Assembly: GCA_003156715.1 (NCBI GenBank)
Contig: PMHO01000042.1
Location: 124,899-188,898, forward strand
Length of the DNA stretch: 64,000 bases
From: Candidatus Tityobacter terrigena
Lineage (GTDB): Bacteria; Vulcanimicrobiota; Vulcanimicrobiia; Vulcanimicrobiales; Vulcanimicrobiaceae
Direction of reading: 5' to 3'
The position numbers and the translations under genes were made by a program. A model generated the notes under the pieces. That model did no database searches, was not told the origin of the DNA, and worked only from the letters and a program-made list of their open reading frames with translations. Within the stretch, counting starts at the first letter, position 1. Every line of letters starts with the position of its first letter. Of the stretch, positions 27,201-34,225 are shown piece by piece.

Positions 27201-27515
27201 CGAGCCTTTCGGGCACAGATGCCCGGCATTGATGGGGCTGGCAGGGTTGCCTTCGACCGAGAGCAGCGTCCCATCACCGCCGACGAACGCAAGAGTGCTA
27301 CAGCCCACCGCACAGTGCGGGCAAACGCTCGTGACGGCCTTGGCATCCTTCACACGCCCCTCGAGCGACTTCGTCCGGGCGGAGGCTGGATTTGGCAGCA
27401 TTCCGATATGAGAGCGGAGCTTCGTCAGGTCGATGGATAATTTCAAATGAGCACCCTTCACCGACGGTCGGGCACGGAGCGACACCTGTCCGTTTCCCGG
27501 ATCCGGGGCCAACAC
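24282..27515 (-). CDS. fdnG: Formate dehydrogenase alpha subunit, selenocysteine-containing
   Basis: Read as one gene through the in-frame TGA at 26904-26906, giving about 1077 residues, close to FdnG (about 1015). It oxidises formate to CO2 at a bis-molybdopterin Mo or W centre. The N-terminal [4Fe-4S] motif is VCPHCAVGC with a later CPKG. The context IENQARI-U-HSATVPGLG matches the Sec site of FdnG/FdoG, and downstream blocks (FGRGGATN, FAEAHPVGF, RSGTDIAFL, ALGWTQHNTG, LRGHANIQGATD) follow the family to the end. No Tat signal is visible at the N-terminus, so the orientation in the membrane is uncertain. The start is weak: GTG at 27515 or a GTG/TTG near 27450. Splitting this into two genes would be an annotation error. 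Confidence 0.92.
26874..26906 (-). promoter_or_regulatory. SECIS element for UGA decoding
   Basis: On the minus strand the UGA is followed by 11 bases and then a perfect seven-base-pair hairpin, GGUGCCU-GGUCU-AGGCACC. The apical loop contains GGUCU and the spacing is the same as in E. coli fdhF and fdnG, where SelB recognises a GGUC-type loop about 11 bases after UGA. It lies inside the coding region, as bacterial SECIS elements do. This directly supports selenocysteine insertion. selA, selB, selC and selD are not in the window. Confidence 0.88.
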
Positions 27516-27554
27516 CTTGAAGCCGTCGAAGGGCAGCGCAGGAGCCCTTTCACC

Positions 27555-27573
27555 AAGACCTTAGGTCTTTTTT
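27555..27573 (+). terminator. Small terminator-like palindrome
   Basis: AAGACC-TTA-GGTCTT followed by TTTT on the plus strand. The neighbouring genes are both on minus, so as a plus-strand terminator it would only stop antisense transcripts; on the minus strand it is a short palindrome about 40 bases upstream of the first possible fdnG start. It may be an operator rather than a terminator. Confidence 0.35.
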
Positions 27574-27583
27574 GAAGTGTGCG

Positions 27584-27628
27584 GAGGTCCGCGCCGGAAG
27601 CACATTTGCGTGCTCTGGCGCGGACCTC
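27584..27628. repeat. Perfect 12-bp inverted repeat with nested stem
   Basis: GAGGTCCGCGCC and GGCGCGGACCTC are perfectly complementary, with an inner AGCAC/GTGCT stem and a small loop. It starts ten bases after the end of the CHRD-like gene and precedes fdnG on the same strand. No T-run follows on either strand, so a classical terminator is not clear. A transcript-processing or attenuator structure between the two genes is possible. Confidence 0.55.
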
Positions 27629-27637
27629 TGCCGTAAA

Positions 27638-28117
27638 CTACTGCGATGTGCCGCCCGGATTGCCGCGTTTGATGTCGCCGCAGGCGACGTAGGTCTTGAT
27701 GTCGTCCACCGATTTGTGCACGTTGATCGCATACGTCCCGGTGGTCAGGTCATTTAGCGTCACGTTGGTAAGGAGGGTCGTCGAAACACCTTTCGGATTG
27801 CCTTGCGCGTCGGTTCCCTTTGTTACGTTCGTTAGCGGATACGCCGGCTTGGGATCGAGCGTACTGCAGGTACCCTTGTGAATGTGGGCCGGTTGAGGAT
27901 CGGTCGGCACGGTCGTCATCGTCAACACGACCTGAAGGCCCTTGCTGGTTTGAGTTAGGGTCGCCATCCCGCTTTCATTCGACTTATTCTGTGGCGCCAA
28001 TATCACCGTCACTGACGTACCAGCCCCCATTTGCGCCGAGGGCGGATTTTGAGCGGCCGCGGGTCCGTTGGCGAGAACCAGCCCGAGCACCGCGAGCCAT
28101 ACGAGATGTTTTGCCAT
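27638..28117 (-). CDS. Secreted CHRD-like domain protein
   Basis: 159 residues from an ATG with a strong GGGAGGAG site, inside a longer frame. The signal peptide covers residues 1-22 (ending PAAAQ). The domain reads TSVTVILAPQNKSNESGMAT, then LQVVLTMTTVPTD, AHIHKGTCSTLDP and TTGTYAINVHKSVDDIKTYV. Paired His motifs (AHIHKG and NVHKS) and strands of this order recall the CHRD fold, seen in secreted proteins of unknown function. It precedes fdnG on the same strand, separated by about 120 bases with the inverted repeat between, so a functional link is not assured. Confidence 0.65.
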   Translation of the reverse strand: MAKHLVWLAVLGLVLANGPAAAQNPPSAQMGAGTSVTVILAPQNKSNESGMATLTQTSKGLQVVLTMTTVPTDPQPAHIHKGTCSTLDPKPAYPLTNVTKGTDAQGNPKGVSTTLLTNVTLNDLTTGTYAINVHKSVDDIKTYVACGDIKRGNPGGTSQ

Positions 28118-28288
28118 AGTCTCCTCCCGGGCAGAAAGTAGTAAGAAGAAACAATCCACGCCGTACCCGCGCAAAGTGCAGGGCAAACGAGCTTGGCTGG
28201 CAGCCGCCTAGGGGCCGCCAGACTCGTATAGTGCAGGGGCTAACCGGGTTGCTCCCCGCCGTGCCGGCTGGCGCAGGGACGCCGGCGG

Positions 28289-28888
28289 TTAGCTCGATGC
28301 GTTCGCAGGATCGTCAGTCGGCAGAACGTCGGCCACGAACTCGCGTCTTTTCCAATCTGGTATCGGCGTCGTAACGCCGCACTTGGGCACGAAAGGCGAT
28401 CGCTCGATCAGCGACTGACGGTGGATGTAACGCGGGCAGTTCGGAAAAACCTCGTGCACGTCCACGCGAACGATGAATTGAGCCTCCGGATAGTCCGCCT
28501 TCAGCGCATCGTCATATGAGATCGACGCCTCGCCGTGAAGCCGCAGCCGGCTCGGTGCCGCCCAGTCGATGAATAGCATACCGATCTTCGGATGCGCATC
28601 GAGATTTCCCATCGATAGGTACATCCCATTGCCATCGTAATTTGGGAATGCAATGGTTCGCCCGTCGAGCACCTGCACGAACCCAGGCTCACCGCCCTTG
28701 TACGAACACGACGGGAAGCCGCGCGGATCGACGGTTGCCAAAAAGAACATGTCGCGCGCTTCAATGAACGCCTTGTCTTCGTCGTCGATGAAATCAACCA
28801 CGATCCGCTCTTCGAGCCGGTCGGCAAGGCGTCGTGTGTCAAAGCGATCTTGCAGCGCTCTGTTGCCTGAATGGTACAACTGCGACAC
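28289..28888 (-). CDS. Pyridoxamine 5'-phosphate oxidase-like flavoprotein
   Basis: 199 residues from a GTG preceded by GAGGAGCACGAGG; the frame extends further upstream but that part is compositionally odd. The split-barrel FMN-binding fold is visible: DKAFIEARDMFFLATVDPRG, then PSCSYKGGEPGFVQVLDGRT, FPNYDGNGMYLSMGNLDAHP, IGMLFIDWAAPSRLRLHGEA and a C-terminal CPRYIHR. The last motif, with Cys-Pro-Arg-Tyr-Ile-His, is common in the subgroup of PNPOx-like proteins of unknown substrate. Likely a cytoplasmic oxidoreductase. It is divergent from the MFS gene. Confidence 0.8.
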   Translation of the reverse strand: MSQLYHSGNRALQDRFDTRRLADRLEERIVVDFIDDEDKAFIEARDMFFLATVDPRGFPSCSYKGGEPGFVQVLDGRTIAFPNYDGNGMYLSMGNLDAHPKIGMLFIDWAAPSRLRLHGEASISYDDALKADYPEAQFIVRVDVHEVFPNCPRYIHRQSLIERSPFVPKCGVTTPIPDWKRREFVADVLPTDDPANASS

Positions 28889-29205
28889 CCTCGTGCTCCT
28901 CGCTTTCAGCGCGGCTCGCCGTACGACCGTCCTTTTCGAGCCACTGCGGGGCGATTCCGTTGCCGTTCCAGGCTCTCGGCCAGCCGAGCCCCGGCCTCGG
29001 CACCAGGTGAAGCCCGCGTCGCCGCCCGGCGCCTTAAGAAGCGCCTCGGTACGGATTCCCCGCACGCCGGAAGGCAACAACCGAGCAGTCAGCATCGCCG
29101 TCACGTTTCGCCTCGCTCAATCCGTCATCCAGGTGGAAGGGTATTGAACCCAGGGCGCGGCGCGAGCGGGCGGCAATCGAGCAAGACGCACAAGGAAACT
29201 ACCAT
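28889..29205. other. Divergent intergenic region, no supported gene
   Basis: About 315 bases between the PNPOx-like gene (minus) and the MFS gene (plus). The minus frame remains open through most of it but translates to a serine/arginine-rich chance-like sequence. Promoters for both genes should lie here; I could not identify them with confidence. Confidence 0.4.
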
Positions 29206-30447
29206 ATGATCGACATGTTGCGGCGCAACGCCGTGCTCCGGTCGCTTGCACTCGGCTATGGCACCGCGCAGCTCGGAACGCAGATTGGCTGGATCGCCCT
29301 TGTCTGGTGGGTGCTGAACTCGGCTCGCTCGCCGCAGCTGCTTGGCGCGCTCTTTGTGGCCTATCAACTACCCTCGCTCCTCACCGCTCCGCTTACCGGA
29401 GCCGTTCTCGAACGATTTCAGGCGAAGACGGTAGCCTTGTACGCGTCCACCTCGGCTACACTTGCTCTCACTGCATTGGCAGGCCTTTCCACGGCCGGCA
29501 GACTGACGGTCCCATTACTCTTGGGCCTCGTCGTCGTCTTCGCGCTAACGGCTCCCGCTACGCTGACATATCGCCGGCTGCTCATTGGAGAGATCACGCG
29601 AGCCGACGAACTGCCGGCCGCGTACGCACTTTTCTCGTTCGGCTCGGAGGCGGCATTATTGATCGGTCCCGCGGCAGGCGGCTTCCTCGTAGGGCGCTGG
29701 TCTGTTTCGGTCGCACTCTGGTGCTCTGCATGTGGGACGGCGTTGTATCTGGCAGCGGTCCTCGCATCGCCATACTCTTCGCGCACGCAGTTGCACGAGC
29801 GCAAATTGGACGTTCTGAAAGGGACCCGCGAGATTCTGTGTCGGCCGCTCGTCCTGGCCATCACGCTGCTCACCTTCTTCTTCTTTTTCGCGTACGGGCC
29901 ACTCGAGGTCGCGCTCCCGGTTGCAGCGCGCACTATCTTTCATACGGATGCCACCGGCTACGGTCTGATGTGGACCGCGTACGCGGTTGGTTCGGTTAGT
30001 GGACTGCTCCTGTTGCGCTCGCGCTATCAGCGCTTACCCCCGACCTTCATACTCTGCAGCATTGCGGTCATGTGGGGCGCCCTTGCCTCGGCACTTGCCT
30101 TTGCTTATTCGTTGCCGGTTGCGATGATCGTGCTCTCTCTTGCGGGCTTCTTGTGGTCGCCTTACAACGCCATCGAGCAAGCATTCATGCAAATCCACGT
30201 TCCGAAAGAGCTGCAAGGCGCAGTCTTCAGTATGCAATCCTCGTTCCTCTATACGATGGCCGTGCCGCTGGGAGTGATGGCCGGCGGATGGGCGCTCGCG
30301 CACGCCTCACCCCGGACGGTCATACTGGCATCGGGGATGGCATGCATTGCGGCGGGCATCGGCGGGTACGTGGGTATCAGTCGCGTCCTGCGCAGCGGAC
30401 GGTCAATGCCACGATGCGTTCCCTACCAAATAATCGCAAGAAATTGA
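29206..30447 (+). CDS. MFS transporter
   Basis: 413 residues with about 12 hydrophobic helices. The first half has GYGTAQLGTQIGWIALVWWV and a loop motif LTGAVLERFQAKTVALYAST, the usual acidic/basic loop after helix 2 of major facilitator transporters. A GPAAGGFLVGRW motif follows helix 5. It most resembles drug or macrolide-efflux type MFS proteins (long helices, FAYGPLEVALPVAA in helix 7), but substrate cannot be told. The ATG follows AAGGA at proper spacing; an internal ATG nine bases later is an alternative. The stop is two bases before the OmdA-type gene. Confidence 0.8.
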   Translation: MIDMLRRNAVLRSLALGYGTAQLGTQIGWIALVWWVLNSARSPQLLGALFVAYQLPSLLTAPLTGAVLERFQAKTVALYASTSATLALTALAGLSTAGRLTVPLLLGLVVVFALTAPATLTYRRLLIGEITRADELPAAYALFSFGSEAALLIGPAAGGFLVGRWSVSVALWCSACGTALYLAAVLASPYSSRTQLHERKLDVLKGTREILCRPLVLAITLLTFFFFFAYGPLEVALPVAARTIFHTDATGYGLMWTAYAVGSVSGLLLLRSRYQRLPPTFILCSIAVMWGALASALAFAYSLPVAMIVLSLAGFLWSPYNAIEQAFMQIHVPKELQGAVFSMQSSFLYTMAVPLGVMAGGWALAHASPRTVILASGMACIAAGIGGYVGISRVLRSGRSMPRCVPYQIIARN

Positions 30448-30449
30448 AG

Positions 30450-30968
30450 ATGCTATCACAATCGACGCACAAGACAAATCCGAAGCCGGCTGGGAGAGAA
30501 GGTGAGCCCAGAGTGCCAGCAGATCTTCGCGAAGTCCTTGCCGCTGCTCCGACGGCCAAGGCGCAGTGGACGAACCTTACCCCTGTCGCGCGCCGGGACT
30601 TCATTAGCTGGATCGATTCCGCTAAGCAACCGGAGACACGCCGGCGCAGGGTCGAGAGCCTTCCTTCGAGACTTGCTGCCGGGAGACGCCGCCCCTGTTG
30701 CTTTTCCGTGGTGCCGTTCGATCTGCACAAGGCGCTCGCGTCTACGCCGAAGGCGAAGGCTCGGTGGAGCGATCTCGACTCGATGGCGCGAAGGGACTTT
30801 ATCGATTGGACAAACTCAGCTAAGGGCCGGGTGGAGCGAAAACGACGAATCGAGGAAGCGTGCGCGGCGCTTGCGACCGGAAAGCACCGCACGTTCTTCC
30901 AAAGCATCCAGCGGAGCCCGATGCGCGTTCGCAATCGGCCCTCCGCTACCGAGAACCGTGACGGATGA
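30450..30968 (+). CDS. YdeI/OmpD-associated (OmdA) family protein
   Basis: 172 residues with two copies of the OmdA-type helical motif. The first is VPADLREVLAAAPTAKAQW with RRDFISWIDSAKQPETRRRR. The second is FDLHKALASTPKAKARWSDL with RRDFIDWTNSAKGRVERKRR. This family is often annotated as bacteriocin-protection or YdeI/OmpD-associated. The start could be ATG 30450, two bases after the MFS stop, or ATG 30414 inside the MFS gene; neither has a strong ribosome-binding site, so coupling to the MFS gene is likely. The C-terminal about 25 residues are basic and not part of the motif. Confidence 0.75.
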   Translation: MLSQSTHKTNPKPAGREGEPRVPADLREVLAAAPTAKAQWTNLTPVARRDFISWIDSAKQPETRRRRVESLPSRLAAGRRRPCCFSVVPFDLHKALASTPKAKARWSDLDSMARRDFIDWTNSAKGRVERKRRIEEACAALATGKHRTFFQSIQRSPMRVRNRPSATENRDG

Positions 30969-31452
30969 TCTCGACTTAAAGAACTCCAGCCGTTCACGTC
31001 GACCACGGCTTGGGCAAACGCCTGCGGGGCTTCCTGCGGGTCGATGTTGTCGCAGCAACGTCGCGAAGCGCGGCGGCTCCAATCCAGCACCCTCCTTAGC
31101 CGCAGGTGCAAACCGGCAGGTGACGCTTCGTTCGCGAAACTGCCTCAGTAGTCCCGCTACTTTGCGAGCGATATGCCCTTGACGCGCAAACCGATCGGCA
31201 TCGCTGTCAAGATAGGCGACGGTACTATGCGAACCATCGGACACGTCACAACGGCAAGTTACAACTGTGCCGATCTGCGCAATGCGCTAACATCCGTCAA
31301 GTCGCGACGCTTAGGTGCGATGGCAGCTAGGGGGTACAGGCAGGAGGGTGGGGAGCCCGACCCGCCGACATGGTCAGTTTGCGCGAAGCCGACGCTTGGC
31401 GCGCCCGGACCGTCTTTGCGCAGTTCCGATCCAAGCGTCAAGGAGAGCAGCT
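30969..31452. other. No supported gene
   Basis: About 480 bases. A minus-strand stretch near 31000-31060 (NIDPQEAPQAFAQAVVDVNG) could be a relic of an unidentified protein. The upstream extension of the metallophosphoesterase frame (31315-31452) is arginine-rich and lacks a ribosome-binding site. Confidence 0.4.
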
Positions 31453-32877
31453 ATGGCCAATCCGACGCCTCCGAGCACAAGTGGCCTTCCCAATCGAACC
31501 TTGGATACGCCTGAGTTCGCCCAGCCGCAGCCGACGCCCGATCCAACGACGTTTGTCGTCAAGCACCCATCGGACGACCCGCTCTACACCTCGCTCGATG
31601 CGTATAACAAGGAGCACGGCCTTCACGCTACTCCTTTCCCGAATCCACGCGGTTTTCCGCAAAATCCCGAGCCGCGACTCACCCTCCAAGACGTGCTGGG
31701 GGGCGCTACGGCAGCCACGAATATCGGCAACATCACGAACACGAACAAGCAGATCGTGTTTCACGCATTAGGCGACTGCGGCAGCGTCGGCGGCCCGGTA
31801 GACCAAAACTACGTCACCGACAAGCTCGTTGCAGACTTCAATGAAGTCGACCCCAGGCAAGTTCCACAGTTTCACATGCTACTTGGCGATATCGTCTACA
31901 GCTTCGGCCAAGTCGTGTACTACTACGATCAATTCTACGAGCCGTACCGCGACTATCCGGCACCGATCTTGGCGGCGGCCGGCAACCATGATGCCAGTGT
32001 GGCGCCCGGCCTCAACGAAACGAGCCTTGAGGGTTATTTACGCAATTTCTGCCAAAGCGACTTTGTCGTCATGCCCGAGGCGAACAAGCTGTCTCGCACG
32101 GCGCAAATTCAACCCGGCGTCTTTTTCACGTTCGACGCTCCGTTCGTTCGAATCATCGTGCTCTTCAGCAACTGGCTCGAGAACCCCGGGATCATTTCCG
32201 ACGCGGACACCGGAACCGCGCAGCTTACGTTCCTAAAGGCGGCGCTCACCCGCGTAAAGACCGAGAACTACAAGGGCGCCCTGCTACTGGCCCATCATCA
32301 TCCGATCTACGCGTACTCGCGCAACGGAGGAAGCCCAGCGATGCTAGCGCAGATCGATGCGATCTGTAAGGAGGTCGGCGTGTGGCCACATGCCGATCTC
32401 GCAGGCCACTCTCATAACTACCAGCGCTTTACGCGCTACCGCCCCGACGGGACGGAAATCCCCTATATCGTGTGCGGAAACGGCGGGCATGCGCCGCTCC
32501 AGGTCTTGAGCAAGACGCAAACCATCCGAGCCCCGCAAATCGTCCAGCAGCCATCGGCTTCGACCGATAAGGTCTCGTTCGACCGCTACGACGACAAGAA
32601 CTTCGGCTACTTGCGCATCACGGTAAATTCGACTCAGCTCCACATTGAATACCACCCGGCAAGCGACGGAACGACCACCAAAACACCGGACGATGCGGTG
32701 ACCGTCGATTTGGCGTCACGCAAGATCGTCAACTTCAATCCACCCGACACCGGAATGCCGAAGGCAGCTGCCGCCACGCACGCAGCGATGGTAGCTCAGC
32801 TGCCCAAGTCGCGCGCGAGGGAGGCCCCGGCCCAAGAAACCCGAGGGAAGAAAAAGAAAACGGCCTCGAAGCGGTAG
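31453..32877 (+). CDS. Calcineurin-like metallophosphoesterase
   Basis: 474 residues. The dinuclear-metal motifs appear in order: ALGDCG near residue 107, LLGDIVY near 146, GNHD near 178-181, AHHHP near 282 and GHSHNYQRF near 318. The final GHxH-NYQR and spacing resemble purple acid phosphatase-type enzymes. It probably hydrolyses phosphate esters. No clear signal peptide is visible after the ATG; the first 60 residues are proline/threonine-rich. The C-terminus is a lysine-rich tail (GKKKKTASKR). The ATG has GGAGAG at proper spacing. It stands in line with the G1-peptidase relative 120 bases downstream. Confidence 0.85.
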   Translation: MANPTPPSTSGLPNRTLDTPEFAQPQPTPDPTTFVVKHPSDDPLYTSLDAYNKEHGLHATPFPNPRGFPQNPEPRLTLQDVLGGATAATNIGNITNTNKQIVFHALGDCGSVGGPVDQNYVTDKLVADFNEVDPRQVPQFHMLLGDIVYSFGQVVYYYDQFYEPYRDYPAPILAAAGNHDASVAPGLNETSLEGYLRNFCQSDFVVMPEANKLSRTAQIQPGVFFTFDAPFVRIIVLFSNWLENPGIISDADTGTAQLTFLKAALTRVKTENYKGALLLAHHHPIYAYSRNGGSPAMLAQIDAICKEVGVWPHADLAGHSHNYQRFTRYRPDGTEIPYIVCGNGGHAPLQVLSKTQTIRAPQIVQQPSASTDKVSFDRYDDKNFGYLRITVNSTQLHIEYHPASDGTTTKTPDDAVTVDLASRKIVNFNPPDTGMPKAAAATHAAMVAQLPKSRAREAPAQETRGKKKKTASKR

Positions 32878-32997
32878 GAAACGTGGCCGCGCTCGGGCTG
32901 GGCGCGGCGCGCGGCGTCCGCTGAGAAACTCATGAAAACTTGGCGGCTTCGCGAGGGCGGCCGTCTCGCATTGGTTAAGCGCGACGTAGGAGGCGCC

Positions 32998-34155
32998 ATG
33001 AAACGGACGTTCGTGCTCGTTCTTGGAGTCGCGGCACTACTGGTCGGACTCCGGACGCATGCCCACGGAACCACGCTGCGGATGCAGGCCGTGCCCTCGC
33101 CCGCCGAGCTCGAGGCGCGCGGTTTGCCGCCGGCTCCGAACGTCCCCTACTTCTCCGATGCCTACCAGACATGGCTGCGCGTTATTCGCGCGGCTCAGAC
33201 ACCGGTGGGCGTCGACTTCGTGCCGATGCCGTCGCAACCGCACCGCGTGTGGCAGCCCGATTGGGCCGGTCCCGTGCTGTTCGCGCCCGGCGAGAAGCCG
33301 CTGAAGATCCCCGAGCACCGCTTCGCGGAGATCGAAGGTGAGTGGACGGTCCCCTTCGTGCTTCCGACGATCAACTGCGCGAACAAGTGGGAGCAGGAGG
33401 ACGGCTCGAACGTCTGGATCGCGCTCGATGGCTGGTCGGCGACGTTTATCGCCCACGACAAAGGCAGCGACGGCAAGTGGCACGCCTATCCGGCGTCGGA
33501 CCTCCTCAACGCAGGGGCGGAGTCGGACGTGGCGTGTTACGGTCGCGGCAACCCGCGCGGCTATCGCACCAGCGCGTTCTTCTGGATCGAGTGGGCCGGT
33601 GTGCGCAACATTCCCGTCACGAAGCAGCACCGCAACCTGCCGCTGAAGGCGGGCGACACGATTTACGTGCGCATCGCGGCCGACACGTCGGGACCGCATG
33701 CCTGGCAGCGGGCGACGCTTTGGCTCGTGAACGTGACGCAGAGATACTTCGTCCCGCCGGTGAAATTCGACTCCGGGTGCCTCAACTGCGGCAACAAGTA
33801 CCAAGAACCGGCGACGCTGTTCGGCAACACGGCCGAATGGATCACTGAGGCGATCTTCTACGACGCGGTCAAGCCTTCGCTGCCGAACACGCTCGCCGAC
33901 TTCGGAACGGTGACGCTCAGCGACGCGGTCGCGACCGACCAGGACGGAATCGTCTACGAACCGGGCAACCCCGGGCCGGCAAAACCCAACATCGACTGGA
34001 TGACGTGGGACGGAACGCCGCTCGATCAAGGCGGCACGCTCTGGGCCTGCAGTTACATCGACGGCCCGACCACGACGTCGTTCGTCCGTGCACCCTACGT
34101 CGTCGCAACGCCGGGACAGCAAGGGGGCCTTGAGCCCAAGCCTAAGCACTGCTGA
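32998..34155 (+). CDS. G1 (glutamic) endopeptidase-like protein, active site altered
   Basis: 385 residues with a signal peptide (residues 1-22, ending RTHAHG). The fold is recognisable as eqolisin (family G1): EGEWTVPFV near residue 115, SNVWIALDGWSATF near residue 138, FFWIEWAGV, a GDTIYVRIAAD strand, the catalytic-glutamate motif GNTAEWITE (Glu280) and ADFGTVTLSDA. In active eqolisins a glutamine follows the IDG motif (ILQTG); here the aligned stretch is FIAHDKG with no glutamine. It may be inactive, or use another residue. The ATG has AGGAGG at ideal spacing. A hairpin terminator overlaps the stop. Confidence 0.75.
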   Translation: MKRTFVLVLGVAALLVGLRTHAHGTTLRMQAVPSPAELEARGLPPAPNVPYFSDAYQTWLRVIRAAQTPVGVDFVPMPSQPHRVWQPDWAGPVLFAPGEKPLKIPEHRFAEIEGEWTVPFVLPTINCANKWEQEDGSNVWIALDGWSATFIAHDKGSDGKWHAYPASDLLNAGAESDVACYGRGNPRGYRTSAFFWIEWAGVRNIPVTKQHRNLPLKAGDTIYVRIAADTSGPHAWQRATLWLVNVTQRYFVPPVKFDSGCLNCGNKYQEPATLFGNTAEWITEAIFYDAVKPSLPNTLADFGTVTLSDAVATDQDGIVYEPGNPGPAKPNIDWMTWDGTPLDQGGTLWACSYIDGPTTTSFVRAPYVVATPGQQGGLEPKPKHC

Positions 34156-34173
34156 GCATCGGCGCTTAGGCTT
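34138..34173 (+). terminator. Hairpin overlapping the end of the G1-peptidase gene
   Basis: AAGCCTAAGC and GCTTAGGCTT form a perfect ten-base-pair stem with a 16-base loop that contains the stop codon of the upstream gene. It also lies about 50 bases past the end of the convergent STAND regulator gene, so it could stop transcription from both sides. No long T-run follows. Confidence 0.55.
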
Positions 34174-34225
34174 CGTCGTCGAGCCGCAGCGGAACGCCCG
34201 ATCTAATCGGCCCGGGCGCCGGATG

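Noticed and set aside
28118..28288. Terminator after the PNPOx-like gene (CTGGC...GCCAG stem near 28196)
   Set aside because: Stem has a mismatch and no T-run follows on the minus strand; too weak to list.
33037..34149. 370-codon minus frame opposite the G1-peptidase relative
   Set aside because: Shadow of the plus-strand gene; arginine-rich with no domain.
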